A stretch of DNA of 64,000 nt from CAVXNB01 sp963763085 (GCA_963763085.1 CAVXNB010000004.1:992001-1056000), one strand, 5' to 3'. Positions 1-9,756 are shown, counted from the stretch's first letter. Program-made: numbers and translations. The notes: generated by a model not told the origin, from the letters alone.

Positions 1-477
1 GTCTTCGCCCAGGCCTTCGCGGATGTCGCCCGCCACTTCGAGGAGCTGTTCGCGATGCTCTTCCCGGGCGGTAGCGGCAGCCTCAGCCTGGTCGAGCCCG
101 AGGACCTGCTCTCGACCGGGGTCGAGATCGAGGCCCGGCCTGCGGGCCGGAACGTCCGCCGTCTGTCGCTGCTGTCGGGCGGGGAGCGGTCGCTCGTCGC
201 GCTGGCGTTCCTGTTCGCCGTGTTCCGCAGCCGCCCGTCGCCGTTCTATTTGATGGACGAGGTGGAGGCGGCGCTCGACGACGTGAACCTGCACCGGTTT
301 CTGGACCTCGTCGACGAGTTCCGTGCGGACGCCCAGCTGGTCATCGTCACCCACCAGAAACGGACCATGGAAGCAGCAGACGTCCTCTACGGCGTGACGA
401 TGCAGCCGGAAGGGGCATCCAAAGTCGTGAGCGAGCGGATCGGGAACCCCAGCGCCCAACGGGCGTCGGTCGACTAG
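1..477 (+). CDS. smc: SMC chromosome segregation ATPase, C-terminal part
   Basis: This is the C-terminal ATPase head of the chromosome-condensing SMC protein; the gene starts upstream of the window. The visible 158 residues hold the ABC signature LSGGERSLVALAF, followed by the Walker B segment PFYLMDEVEAALDD and the switch region QLVIVTHQKRTMEAADVLYGVTM. In SMC dimers this lobe pairs with the N-terminal Walker A lobe to form the ATP site, and the ring works with ScpA/ScpB. It is followed after 45 bases by ftsY, the usual smc-ftsY order. The reading frame is open from base 1, so the left edge is simply the window cut. Identification is firm. Confidence 0.95.
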   Translation, partial: VFAQAFADVARHFEELFAMLFPGGSGSLSLVEPEDLLSTGVEIEARPAGRNVRRLSLLSGGERSLVALAFLFAVFRSRPSPFYLMDEVEAALDDVNLHRFLDLVDEFRADAQLVIVTHQKRTMEAADVLYGVTMQPEGASKVVSERIGNPSAQRASVD

Positions 478-522
478 ACGCTCTCCTGGGCCGGGGCCGC
501 CGGCCGGTAGTCTGCGCACGGC

Positions 523-1686
523 ATGACCCTCGTCATCATTCTCGTCGTCGTCGCCCTGGCTGTTGTCACGTCAGCGACGCTTGCGATCGGTTCGCGCAAC
601 CGCCGCCGCGGCCGGGAGCGCCCGCACGCTGCCCGGCCGCCGGCCGGCGCCCCGCCGACGGCCCCGCCGATCACGCCGGCCCGGCCACCGGCCGCCGCTC
701 CCGAGGCCGCGCCGGCGGAGGCGCCGACTGCGGCGCCGGCGGCGGGCCAGGCCCCGGCGCCGGTCGAGGAGGCCCCCGCCCCGCCTGCGCTCAAGGAGCG
801 GCTCGGGCGCGCCCGTGGCCTGTTGTCCGGCTACCTCGAGGGCATACGGGGCCGCAAGGGCATCGACGAGACCACATTCGAACAGCTCGAGGAGGCGCTG
901 ATCCTCGCCGATGTGGGGGTCACGACGACGACACGGGTCCTCGACGATCTCCGAGCCAAATTGAAAAACGGCACCCTGTCCGCCACCGACCCCGCCGCCC
1001 TCCTGCAGGCGCTGCAGGCTGACCTCACGGCGATGTTCGAGGGCGACGACGAGTCACTCGCGTTCGGCGAGGGCGAAGGCCCGACAGTGTGGCTCTTCGT
1101 CGGGGTGAACGGGGTCGGCAAGACGACGACGATCGGCAAGCTCGCCCTGCGGGAGATGCAAGGGGGGCGGGGGGTGGTGCTGGCGGCCGGGGACACCTTT
1201 CGGGCGGCGGCAGGAGAGCAGCTCGAGACATGGGCGGAGCGTGCCGGCGCGCGGATCGTCCGGGGTTCCGACGGCGCAGACCCTTCGTCGGTGATCTTCG
1301 ACGCCGTCCAACACGCAGCCTCCAGAGGAGCGGGACTCGTCCTGGCGGACACCGCCGGCCGGCTCCACACGAAGGTGAACCTGATGGAGGAGCTGCGCAA
1401 GGTGCGCCGCGTCGCGGAGCGTCCTCCCGGCGAGCTGACCGAGGTCCTGCTCGTGCTCGACGCCACGACCGGCCAGAACGGCGTCGTCCAGGCGCGCCAG
1501 TTCACCGAGGCGGTCGGTGTGACCGGGATCGTCCTCACCAAGCTTGACGGAACGGCAAAAGGGGGCGTGGTGCTGGCGATCCGATCTGAGCTCGGCCTGC
1601 CCATCAAGCTCGTCGGGATCGGCGAAGGCGCGGCGGACCTGGTGCCGTTCGACCCGCAGGAGTTCGTGTCCGCCCTCTTCGGTTGA
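523..1686 (+). CDS. ftsY: Signal recognition particle receptor FtsY
   Basis: FtsY is the membrane-docking GTPase that receives SRP-ribosome complexes. The 387-residue protein begins with one hydrophobic helix (residues about 2-22), then a proline/alanine-rich linker (about 30-90) that replaces the acidic A domain of proteobacterial FtsY. The NG domain follows: GTPase motifs GVNGVGKTTTIGKL (G1), LADTAGR (G3) and LTKLDGTAKGG (G4), plus DTFRAAAGEQL. Start choice: ATG 523 lies nine bases after a TAGTCT hexamer (508-513) with no clear Shine-Dalgarno, so the transcript may be leaderless. Its partner Ffh lies immediately downstream, as expected. Confidence 0.97.
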   Translation: MTLVIILVVVALAVVTSATLAIGSRNRRRGRERPHAARPPAGAPPTAPPITPARPPAAAPEAAPAEAPTAAPAAGQAPAPVEEAPAPPALKERLGRARGLLSGYLEGIRGRKGIDETTFEQLEEALILADVGVTTTTRVLDDLRAKLKNGTLSATDPAALLQALQADLTAMFEGDDESLAFGEGEGPTVWLFVGVNGVGKTTTIGKLALREMQGGRGVVLAAGDTFRAAAGEQLETWAERAGARIVRGSDGADPSSVIFDAVQHAASRGAGLVLADTAGRLHTKVNLMEELRKVRRVAERPPGELTEVLLVLDATTGQNGVVQARQFTEAVGVTGIVLTKLDGTAKGGVVLAIRSELGLPIKLVGIGEGAADLVPFDPQEFVSALFG

Positions 1687-1755
1687 AGTCCGCCGCTGCC
1701 ACGGCCGACCCCGCTCGGATGACGCGCTCGCGGCCCGAGTAACCTGGTCTGGCCC

Positions 1756-3171
<1,416 letters not shown>

Positions 3172-3203
3172 GCGTCTTCACCCCAAAGAGAGAAGGACAC
3201 ACC

Positions 3204-3620
3204 GTGACCGTAAAGCTCCGCCTGATGCGCATGGGCAAGAAGAAGCAGCCCACGTACCGCGTCGTCGTGGCCGACAGCCGCTCACCTCGCGACGGGCGGT
3301 TCATCGAGACCGTCGGCACGTACGCACCCCGCATGGAGCCGTCGACCGTCGAGATCGACAACGCCCGGGTCCTCGGCTGGCTGGCCAAGGGAGCGCAGCC
3401 GACCGAGACCGTGCGCAAGCTGCTCGTCATCTCGGGCGCCTGGGAGCAGTTCGAGTCGAGCCGCCCGGCGAAGCCCGTGTCCGACCGCCACGCCCGCCCG
3501 GGCCGCGCGGCCGGTCCGGCCAAGCGGCCGGCCGCGAAGAAGGCGACGGCCGTCGCCGTCGCCCCCGCCGGCGACACCGCCTCCGCCGGCGACGGCCGAC
3601 CCCGCCGGCGATGGCGATGA
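3204..3620 (+). CDS. rpsP: 30S ribosomal protein bS16
   Basis: bS16 is a small-subunit assembly protein. The N-terminal 80 residues match the family: VKLRLMRMGKKKQPTYRVVV, then RDGRFIETVGTYAPR. After residue 95 there is an extended alanine/lysine/proline-rich tail, typical of actinobacterial bS16, giving 138 residues instead of about 85. GTG start with a purine-rich site (GAGAGAAGGAC, about 3187-3197). It opens the rpsP-KH-rimM-trmD-rplS run and is followed after 48 bases by the KH protein. Firm identification. Confidence 0.96.
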   Translation: MTVKLRLMRMGKKKQPTYRVVVADSRSPRDGRFIETVGTYAPRMEPSTVEIDNARVLGWLAKGAQPTETVRKLLVISGAWEQFESSRPAKPVSDRHARPGRAAGPAKRPAAKKATAVAVAPAGDTASAGDGRPRRRWR

Positions 3621-3668
3621 CGGCGACGCAGCCGAGACCGACGCAGAAGCCGAAAGCTGAGGTTCACG

Positions 3669-4172
3669 ATGACCGATTCCGGCAGCAACCCATTCGGCGA
3701 GCCCGACTTCAGCGCTCTCAGCCCGTCTGAAGACGACGACACCGACGACGACTTCACCGACGAGGACGACGAACTCGAGGAAGAGGACGACGAGCTCGAA
3801 GAGGAGGCGGAGGCAGAAGACGTTGCCAATGATGCTGACGAGGGCGACGAGGGCGACGAGGGCGACGAGTCCTCCGAGGCCGTAGGGGCGGACGAGGCAG
3901 TCGCGGTCGCCGAGGCAGGCAATCGCGTGGAGGGTGGCACGGCACGTTCCGTCCTGGAGCATGTCGCCCGCTCGATCGTTGACGACCCCGCCGGCGTGAC
4001 GGTCGAGGTCGCCGAGGGACGCGGCGGGATCCGACTCTCGTTGCACGTCGCTCAAAGTGACATGGGGCGCATCATCGGCCGGAGGGGACGTACGGCGCAG
4101 GCGCTGCGCACCCTCGTGCGCGCCGCCGCCGCCCGCGATGGCCAGGAGGCGTCGGTCGACATCGTCGACTGA
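3669..4172 (+). CDS. khpA: KH-domain RNA-binding protein (KhpA type) with long acidic N-terminus
   Basis: Residues about 90-167 form a KH domain of the KhpA/YlqC family with the nucleic-acid loop IIGRRGRTAQALRTLV, which carries the GxxG element. The family binds RNA and lies between rpsP and rimM in Gram-positive bacteria, as here. The odd part is residues 1-75: an almost unbroken run of Asp and Glu with a (GDE)n repeat, where ordinary KhpA is only about 80 residues long. The acidic arm might compete for RNA or bind basic proteins (inference). The gene name rests on domain and position; the start at 3669 keeps the whole acidic arm and could be later. Confidence 0.8.
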   Translation: MTDSGSNPFGEPDFSALSPSEDDDTDDDFTDEDDELEEEDDELEEEAEAEDVANDADEGDEGDEGDESSEAVGADEAVAVAEAGNRVEGGTARSVLEHVARSIVDDPAGVTVEVAEGRGGIRLSLHVAQSDMGRIIGRRGRTAQALRTLVRAAAARDGQEASVDIVD

Positions 4173-4179
4173 CCGCGAG

Positions 4180-4714
4180 ATGGGCTCCGGCGGCGACGGG
4201 GGCGAGCGGCCACTTCTCGAGGTTGGCCGGATCGCACGGCCTCACGGTCTCCTCGGCGAAGTGGTGGTCTCCCTCGTCACCAACCGCACCGAAAGGCTCG
4301 CTCCGGGAGCCGAGCTGACGTGTTCCCCGGCCGGCGGCGCCGGCGGCGCCGGCCGGCCGCGGCCCGGCGAGCGCCCCCCGGACCCTGGAGGTGCGCAGGT
4401 CCCGGCCATTTCAAGGGCGCTACCTCGTGGAGTTCGAGGGTGTGCACACGCGGGAGGCGGCGGACGAGCTTCGCGGCGCGCTCCTTCTGGCGCCGGCGGT
4501 CGACGATCCCGAGTCACTCTTCGTGCACGACCTCGTCGGCAGCGAGGTGATCGAGGTCGACGGGACGCCGCGCGGGACCGTCTCCGCCGTCCAGGCCAAC
4601 CCTGCGAGCGATCTGCTCGTGATGGATGACGGGAACCTGGTACCGCTCCGTTTCGTTGTGGATCGCGCGCCCGGCCGCATCGTCGTGGACGTGCCCGCCG
4701 GGCTGTTCGAGTGA
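4180..4714 (+). CDS. rimM: Ribosome maturation factor RimM (frame interrupted)
   Basis: RimM helps assemble the 30S head and binds uS19. The N-terminal half (4180 to about 4377, frame 1) reads LLEVGRIARPHGLLGEVVV, the family opening. The C-terminal half (about 4379-4714, frame 2) reads RPFQGRYLVEFEGV and continues through a PRC-barrel-like domain to DVPAGLFE. The two halves join if one C is removed from the six-C run at 4374-4379, giving ...GERPRTLEV.... The junction lies next to a glycine/alanine-rich insertion (SPAGGAGGAGRPRPG) not usual in RimM. Stop at 4714 overlaps the trmD start by four bases. The frame change is more likely a sequence error than inactivation, because both halves are conserved. 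Confidence 0.85.
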
Positions 4715-5632
4715 CCCCGCAGGACCCGCCGGCGGCCCGTGACCCCGAGGCGGCTGCGGGCCAGGCGCCGGCGGCGCGCATCGACGTGTTCACCATCTTT
4801 CCCGAGGCCATAGACAGCTTCTGCGCGGTCAGCATCGTCGGGCGGGCCAGGAGAGACGGGCTGGTGGACCTCCGCATCCACGATCTTCGGTCGGGCGCGA
4901 CGGATCCGCACCGCACCGTGGACGACGCACCGTTTGGCGGCGGGGCGGGCATGGTGCTTGCTCCGGAGCCGGTCTTCGCCGCCGTCGAGCTTGCAGATCC
5001 CCCGCGACCCCTCTACTTGCTCGCGCCCGGCGGCCGGCGGTTCGATCAGACCGTTGCCGCCGAGCTCGCCGGCCTCGGCGGCGCTCGGCCCGGCGCCCCG
5101 GCCCGTGGCCTTCTCGCTCCTCTGCGGCCGCTACGAGGGTGTGGACCAGCGGATCGCCGACCACCTTGTCGACGACGAGCTCTCGATCGGTGACTACGTG
5201 CTCGCCGGCGGCGAACTGGCAGCCCTCGTCATTGTGGAGGCCACGCTCCGGCTCGTCCCCGGCGTGCTCGGCAACTCGGCGTCAGCGGGGGACGAGAGCT
5301 TCACGACCGGGCTGCTCGAGTATCCGCAGTACACGAGGCCGGCGATGTTTCGGGGCTGGGAGGTCCCGGAGGTCCTCCGCGGCGGAGACCACGGTCGAGT
5401 CGAGCGATGGCGACGGGCGGAGGCCCTCTGGCGCACCCTCCAGCGCCGACCTGACCTCATCGAGGCGCGAGGTGGTCTGGCGCCCGACGAGGTGCGCCTG
5501 CTCGCTCAGCACGGCTATCCTCTAGGTGCCGACGGAACGGAACGAGTCGACACGCCGGACGCCGGATCCGGCGAGCGGCGCCCAGCCGGTGGCCATCCGT
5601 CCGATCGCCCCGAGGAGCGTGACCTGTCATGA
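4711..5632 (+). CDS. trmD: tRNA (guanine-37-N1)-methyltransferase TrmD (frame interrupted)
   Basis: TrmD makes m1G37 in tRNAs reading CNN and GNN codons and is usually essential. Frame 1 (4711 to about 5100) gives IDVFTIFPE, DDAPFGGGAGMVL and YLLAPGGRRFDQ. Frame 2 (about 5102-5632) gives FSLLCGRYEGVDQRIADHLVDDELSIGDYVLAGGE in pieces, the knotted SAM site, then FTTGLLEYPQYTRP. Removing one C from CCGGCCCG near 5098-5104 restores a single reading frame. The last ~35 residues after HGYPLG are a poorly conserved tail. GTG start overlaps rimM; the ATG of rplS overlaps its stop. Functional copy likely; the break is probably an indel in the read. Confidence 0.87.
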
Positions 5633-5979
5633 ACCCCACCGACCTTGTCGACCGCGAGAGCCTTCGCGACGACATTCCCGAATTTCGCCCTGGGGACACC
5701 TTGAAGGTGCACGTCCGGGTCGTCGAGGGCAACCGTGAGCGCGTTCAGGTCTTCCAGGGCGCAGCCATACGCCGCCAGGGATCGGGCATCCGCGAGACCT
5801 TCACGGTTCGCAAGGTGAGCTTCGGCGTCGGCGTAGAGCGAACCTTTCCGGTCCACTCCCCGATCATCGCCAAGATCGAACGGACGACCGAGGGCGATGT
5901 CCGCCGTGCGAAGCTGTACTACCTGCGTGACCGCGTAGGCAAGGCCGCGAAGATCAAGGAGAAGCGAGACGCCCGCTGA
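5629..5979 (+). CDS. rplS: 50S ribosomal protein bL19
   Basis: bL19 sits at the subunit interface. The 116-residue product has the family core: FRPGDTLKVHVRVVEGNRER, VQVFQGAAIRRQGSGIRETF, and FPVHSPIIAKIE, ending with RRAKLYYLRDRVGKAAKIKE. Normal length. ATG 5629 overlaps the trmD stop (ATGA), indicating translational coupling in the rpsP-trmD-rplS operon. Firm identification. Confidence 0.97.
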   Translation: MNPTDLVDRESLRDDIPEFRPGDTLKVHVRVVEGNRERVQVFQGAAIRRQGSGIRETFTVRKVSFGVGVERTFPVHSPIIAKIERTTEGDVRRAKLYYLRDRVGKAAKIKEKRDAR

Positions 5980-6033
5980 CCCGCAGTCCGCACCCGTTCT
6001 TCCAGCAGGTGGGGCCGTGATAGGCACGCAGCC

Positions 6034-6330
6034 GTGAGCGCCGAAGAGGACCTCGACCAGTTCGAGGCTGAAGTCGAGCTCGAGCTCTACCGCGAGTACC
6101 GCGCGGTACTTCCGATGTTCAGCTACGTCGTCGAGACGGAGCGCCGTTTCTACCTCGCCAACGATGTAAAGGTCACGCCCAGGTCCGGGCCGGGCGCCAC
6201 ATACTTCGAGGTCGACCTCGCTGACGCCTGGGTCTGGGACATGTACCGCCAGGCGCGGTTCGTCTCGTCGGTGCGCGTCGTCACCTACAAGGACGTGAAC
6301 GTGGAGGCTCTGCCAAAAGACGAGGCCTAG
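6034..6330 (+). CDS. DUF2469 family protein
   Basis: A 98-residue protein of the actinobacterial DUF2469 family, recognised from the opening SAEEDLDQFEAEVELELYREYR and the tail VVTYKDVNVEAL. It is acidic at the N-terminus and mixed alpha/beta afterwards, with no signal peptide, membrane helix or known active-site motif. In many actinobacteria it lies between rplS (or lepB/rnhB) and yraN, as here. Function is not established. GTG start at 6034; the TAG stop shares one base with the GTG of yraN, suggesting coupled translation. Confidence 0.85.
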   Translation: MSAEEDLDQFEAEVELELYREYRAVLPMFSYVVETERRFYLANDVKVTPRSGPGATYFEVDLADAWVWDMYRQARFVSSVRVVTYKDVNVEALPKDEA

Positions 6331-6680
6331 TGGCGCCGTCCGCCGGCCGGTCGGCACTCGGCCGACAGGGTGAGGACGCCACCGCAGACTGGTATGTCGC
6401 CCACGGTTATGAAGTCGTCGCAAGGAACTGGCGCTGTCGCACGGGTGAGATCGACCTCATCTGCCGCCGTGCGCGGGTCCTGGTCATCTGCGAGGTGAAG
6501 ACGAGGGCAACCGAACAGTTCGGCTCCCCTTTCGAAGCCGTCACCCCTGCAAAACGTCGTCGTCTCCGCCAGCTCGCCACCCTTTACCTCCTCGAGGCGC
6601 CTCAGGGCACCTCGACCCTGCGCTTCGACGTGGCCGCGGTCCTTGATGGCCGCGTCGAGGTCATCGAGAACGCGTTCTGA
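6330..6680 (+). CDS. YraN family (UPF0102) nuclease-like protein
   Basis: A 116-residue protein of the YraN/UPF0102 family. It begins with LGRQGEDATADWYVAHGYEVVARNWRC and has the endonuclease-like core GEIDLICRR...LVICEVKTR, in which the Asp and the ExK pair match the restriction-endonuclease fold. The family's role is undefined; a link to DNA processing has been proposed from the fold and from frequent proximity to comM and dprA, which here follow after one enoyl-CoA hydratase. GTG start overlaps the DUF2469 stop by one base. Confidence 0.88.
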   Translation: MAPSAGRSALGRQGEDATADWYVAHGYEVVARNWRCRTGEIDLICRRARVLVICEVKTRATEQFGSPFEAVTPAKRRRLRQLATLYLLEAPQGTSTLRFDVAAVLDGRVEVIENAF

Positions 6681-6702
6681 CGCTGGGACGGGCGGCCCTG
6701 CC

Positions 6703-7014
6703 TCAACGCCCGGTCGGGCGGCGCCGGCCGCGATGCTCCCAGCAGGGCGAGTGCCAGTGGCGCCGGTCGGTTGGATCCGAGACCGGGACGATGACGAAAT
6801 GCCCGGTACCGGGGTGGATCTCCTGGTTGCAGCCCGGACAGATGTAGGTCTTCGTCGCCTGGTATGGCTGGATCCTTTGCAACTGCGCAGCGCCGGAGCC
6901 CATCGGGTCCTCGACGAAGGAGACCTCGGAGTCCCGCGGCGGGCCTGGGCGGCCAGCGACGCGCTTCCGCGGGTCGGGGCGGCGCGGGCGTCGGTCCGGA
7001 GGTCGTCGGGGCAT
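6703..7014 (-). CDS. Small actinobacterial zinc-site protein
   Basis: A 103-residue basic protein. The first half is rich in Arg and Pro (MPRRPPDRRPRRPD...), the second carries TYICPGCNQEIHPG and later RRHWHSPCW, a CxxC pair plus His/Cys that could bind zinc. Similar short proteins are widespread in actinobacteria and are often mislabelled as ATP/GTP-binding; no nucleotide motif is visible here. Start chosen at the ATG at 7014, because the reading frame upstream runs antisense through the enoyl-CoA hydratase gene. It is divergent from that gene, only 21 bases away. Function unknown. Confidence 0.7.
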   Translation of the reverse strand: MPRRPPDRRPRRPDPRKRVAGRPGPPRDSEVSFVEDPMGSGAAQLQRIQPYQATKTYICPGCNQEIHPGTGHFVIVPVSDPTDRRHWHSPCWEHRGRRRPTGR

Positions 7015-7035
7015 GGCACTGATTATGTTGCACAC

Positions 7036-7806
7036 ATGGACACTTTGATCATCGAGCGCTCGGCCGGAGTGCTCACCGTCACCCTGAACCGCCCCGAACG
7101 GCGCAACGCGGCGCCGATCTCGATGTGGCGCGAGCTGACCGAGGTGTTCACCGAGGCCCGCAGGCGGCCGGAGGACCGGGTCGTGGTCGTCACCGGTGCC
7201 GGAGGCGCGTTCTGCGCCGGCGCCGATCTGGCGGACCCGGAGATGAACGACATGCACCAGGTGAGCTACATGCGAGTCGTCGGCGACGCGGCGCTGGCTC
7301 TCCATCGCCTCCCGCAACCTTCCATCGCCAAGGTCGAGGGCGTCGCCGTCGGCGCCGGCTGCAACCTTGCCTTCGGGTGCGATCTGGTCGTCGCGAGCAG
7401 CGAGGCGCGCTTCTCCGAGATCTTCTCCCGGCGCGGGCTTTCGCTCGACTTCGGCGGCAGCTGGTTGCTTCCTCGCCGAGTCGGGCTGCACAAGGCGAAG
7501 GAGATCGCCTTCTTCGGGGACATCCTGAGCGCCTCCGAAGCGGCCGACTTCGGGCTCGTCAACCGGGTCGTTCCCAGCGAGGAGCTCGATGGCTTCGTCG
7601 CGGAGTGGGCCTGCCGGCTGGCCGCCGGCCCGCCGCTCGCCCTGTCAGCCACCAAGGCGATGCTCGATGGCAGCTTCTCGATGGGGATGGCCGAGGCGCT
7701 CGAGCGCGAAGGCGTCACGCAGATCATGAACCTCACGTCGGAGGACGCGCGAGAGGCCATCAGCGCCTTCCTCGAGAAACGAGACGCTACCTTCAAAGGC
7801 CGCTAA
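7036..7806 (+). CDS. Enoyl-CoA hydratase/isomerase family protein
   Basis: A 256-residue crotonase-fold protein. It starts MDTLIIERSAGVLTVTLNRPERRNA, has the oxyanion-hole segment VTGAGGAFCAGADL and the second family block VEGVAVGAGCNLAFGCDLVVAS, then FSEIFSRRGLSLDFGGSWLLPR. The Asp of the DFGG segment lies where some crotonases have the catalytic acid. The substrate cannot be read from the sequence; a role in fatty-acid or aromatic-ring beta-oxidation is likely. ATG 7036 is preceded by GATTATGTTGCACAC, with a possible TATGTT -10 hexamer seven bases upstream. It is unconnected to its neighbours by function. Confidence 0.9.
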   Translation: MDTLIIERSAGVLTVTLNRPERRNAAPISMWRELTEVFTEARRRPEDRVVVVTGAGGAFCAGADLADPEMNDMHQVSYMRVVGDAALALHRLPQPSIAKVEGVAVGAGCNLAFGCDLVVASSEARFSEIFSRRGLSLDFGGSWLLPRRVGLHKAKEIAFFGDILSASEAADFGLVNRVVPSEELDGFVAEWACRLAAGPPLALSATKAMLDGSFSMGMAEALEREGVTQIMNLTSEDAREAISAFLEKRDATFKGR

Positions 7807-7940
7807 CCCCACCCCCGTCCGCCGTCCGCCGTCCGCCGTCCGCCAGCAGTCGGCAGTCGGCCGCGGGCGGGACGGAGGCCGGCCGGCGGGAGGGAGGCCG
7901 GCCGGCAGGAGGGAGCTGGGTGATACTTCGAAAAGTTTTC

Positions 7941-7996
7941 AAACTTGCCTCCAATCGAGATTGCGACCAGTCGCAATCTTTAGCGGAGGCAAGTTA
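7941..7996 (+). repeat. Quasi-palindromic element, copy 1 (bulges swapped)
   Basis: The outer arms AACTTGCCTCC (7942-7952) and GGAGGCAAGTT (7985-7995) are perfect inverted repeats. The inner arms AGATTGCGAC (7958-7967) and GTCGCAATCT (7970-7979) are also perfect and enclose a two-base centre. Between inner and outer arms are unpaired bulges: AATCG on the left and TTAGC on the right. The same element occurs at 18048 and 34644. In this copy the bulges are the reverse complement of those in the other two, while the flanks (TTTTC before, CAAAATTGA after) keep the same direction. No T-run follows, so it is not a standard terminator. Confidence 0.85.
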
Positions 7997-8016
7997 AACG
8001 CAAAATTGAACTATCC

Positions 8017-8096
8017 CTCCCTCGAGGTCTCGGCCCCTCCCCTGAGGTCTCGGCCCCTCCCTCGAGGTCTCGGCCCCTCCCTCGAGGTCTCGGCCC
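8017..8096. repeat. 20-base tandem repeat, four units
   Basis: Four head-to-tail units of CTCCCTCGAGGTCTCGGCCC, with exact 20-base periodicity (GAGGTCT at 8024, 8044, 8064 and 8084). The second unit differs by CCCTGAGG in place of CCTCGAGG. It lies immediately right of quasi-palindrome copy 1 and upstream of comM. No coding function is evident; it could be a variable-number tandem repeat or a protein-binding array. Confidence 0.85.
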
Positions 8097-8214
8097 AGGT
8101 CCCACCGCGACGGAGCGTCACACCCCTTCGGTAGCGTGCACTCCGAAGAGCTATCGAGCGTGCCAGTGGATGGGCGTTCCACACATTGCAAGCCATCCCG
8201 TCTGGAGTCCGCTC

Positions 8215-9756
8215 ATGATCGCCTCTATCCCATCCGCCACCCTGCTCGGTGTTCGCGGCCGCCCTGTCCTGGTCGAGGTCCACGTTTCCAACGGCCTGCC
8301 CGGTTTCGCGGTGGTCGGCCTGCCCGACGCCGCCTGCCGGGAAGCACGCGACCGTGTCCGAGCCGCCCTGCTTTCCAGCGGCCTTCCCTGGCCGTTGCGG
8401 CGCGTAACTGTGAACCTCGCACCCTCCGGAGTTCGCAAATCCGGCGCCGGCCTCGATCTGCCGATCGCGGTCGGGCTTCTCGTCGCCACCGGACAGCTCG
8501 AGGCGGGAGCCGTCGCCGGCTGTGCGTTCATCGGAGAGCTCGGCCTCGACGGCACGATCCGATCGGTGCCCGGCGCGCTCCCGCTCGCCGACGCAATTAC
8601 CTCGCCCGCGGTGGTCGTGCCTCCGGCCTGCACTCCCGAGGCGCTGCTCGTGGGACGCACGGTCGTGCGAACCGCTCGCTCGCTCAGCGAGCTCGTCGAC
8701 GCGCTGTCGGGCCGGGCGCCCTGGCCCGACTCGAAGGTACGTCGACCGCCGGCCGCGAACGGGACCGCCGGCGGCCACGGGGCCGGCGTCTCTCTCGACT
8801 TGGCGGACGTGCGCGGCCAGGCGTTGGGGCGCCTTGCCATCGAGGTCGCGGCAGCGGGCGGCCATCACCTTCTGCTGTCCGGTCCGCCCGGCTCCGGCAA
8901 GACCATGCTGGCGGAACGGATCACGAGCGTGCTTCCCCCGCTTGACGAGTCCGAGCTGCTGGAGACGTGGCGGATCTATTCGGCGGCTGGCTTGCCGTTG
9001 CCGCAGACGGGGGAGCGCCGGCGGCCGTTTCGGGCGCCTCATCACGGGATCTCGGCCCCGGCTCTCATCGGAGGCGGCTCCTCCTGGATGCGTCCCGGTG
9101 AGGTGAGCCTCGCGACCAACGGCGTGCTGTTCCTCGACGAGCTGGGCGAATTCCCCACGACGTTGCTCGACCTGCTTCGCCAGCCGCTCGAGGAGGGCGT
9201 CATCCGGGTCGCACGGGCGAGGGCGACGGTCAGCTTCCCGGCGAGGTTTCTTCTCGTCGCGGCGATGAACCCCTGCCCGTGTGGCGAACGAAGGGGCATG
9301 GGCAGCTGCGTGTGTTCGGCCGCTCAGCTCGCCCGCTACGCGCGGAAGCTGTCGGGGCCGCTGTTGGATCGCTTCGACCTGCACGTTCCCGTCGGCCCGC
9401 CCCGTGTCTGCGACATCCTCGACTCGACTCCCGGCGAGCCGAGTGCCGCCGTTGCCGAGCGGGTCGCCGACGTGCGGTCCGCGGCACGCCGGCGTGGCGT
9501 CGCGACGAACGCGGCGCTTCCTTCGGCGAGCCTCGACGCGCACGCTCCCTTGACGAAGGGCGCTCGAGCCCTGCTCGAGCGGCAGCTGTCCGCGGGCACG
9601 CTCTCGGCTCGCGGTCTTGACCGTGTGCGGCGGGTCGCCTTGACACTGGCCGATCTCGACGCTTGCGAGGCGACAGTCGACGAGGGTCACCTCGCCATGG
9701 CGCTCGAGCTCCGAGCGGGGCGTACAGCCCTCCTCGGCGGATCGGACGCGGCATGA
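8215..9756 (+). CDS. comM: ComM/YifB family Mg-chelatase-like AAA+ ATPase
   Basis: ComM is a hexameric AAA+ helicase that promotes branch migration during natural transformation. The 513-residue protein has the family opening with GRPVLVEVHVSNGLPGFAVVGLPD, a Lon-protease-like fold, the Walker A GPPGSGKTMLAERI, Walker B LFLDELGEF, and the Mg-chelatase-like signature RAPHHGISAPALIGGG. A zinc-ribbon-like AMNPCPCGERRG...CVCS follows, and the C-terminal helical domain ends RTALLGG. ATG 8215 chosen because the homologous opening starts there; an upstream GTG at 8170 is possible. Its stop overlaps the dprA start (ATGA), so the two recombination genes are coupled. Confidence 0.93.
   Translation: MIASIPSATLLGVRGRPVLVEVHVSNGLPGFAVVGLPDAACREARDRVRAALLSSGLPWPLRRVTVNLAPSGVRKSGAGLDLPIAVGLLVATGQLEAGAVAGCAFIGELGLDGTIRSVPGALPLADAITSPAVVVPPACTPEALLVGRTVVRTARSLSELVDALSGRAPWPDSKVRRPPAANGTAGGHGAGVSLDLADVRGQALGRLAIEVAAAGGHHLLLSGPPGSGKTMLAERITSVLPPLDESELLETWRIYSAAGLPLPQTGERRRPFRAPHHGISAPALIGGGSSWMRPGEVSLATNGVLFLDELGEFPTTLLDLLRQPLEEGVIRVARARATVSFPARFLLVAAMNPCPCGERRGMGSCVCSAAQLARYARKLSGPLLDRFDLHVPVGPPRVCDILDSTPGEPSAAVAERVADVRSAARRRGVATNAALPSASLDAHAPLTKGARALLERQLSAGTLSARGLDRVRRVALTLADLDACEATVDEGHLAMALELRAGRTALLGGSDAA

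Larger units (their letters stand above)
7807..8214. other. Intergenic region with hairpin element and tandem repeats
   Basis: There is no convincing gene in these 408 bases. The left part (7810-7920) is low-complexity GTCCGCC and GGCCGGCGG repeats. The middle holds a quasi-palindromic element (7941-7996), and the right part holds four 20-base tandem units (8017-8096). The stretch 8097-8214 before comM holds GGTAGCGTG (about 8129) as a weak -10-like hexamer, but no clear promoter. Confidence 0.6.

Noticed and set aside
7125..7997. Long plus-strand ORF over the enoyl-CoA hydratase gene extending into the hairpin element
   Set aside because: It is an alternate frame of the hydratase gene; its Arg/Gly-rich composition is typical of GC-rich shadows, and the apparent similarity to the frame at 17304-18116 is only the shared repeat.
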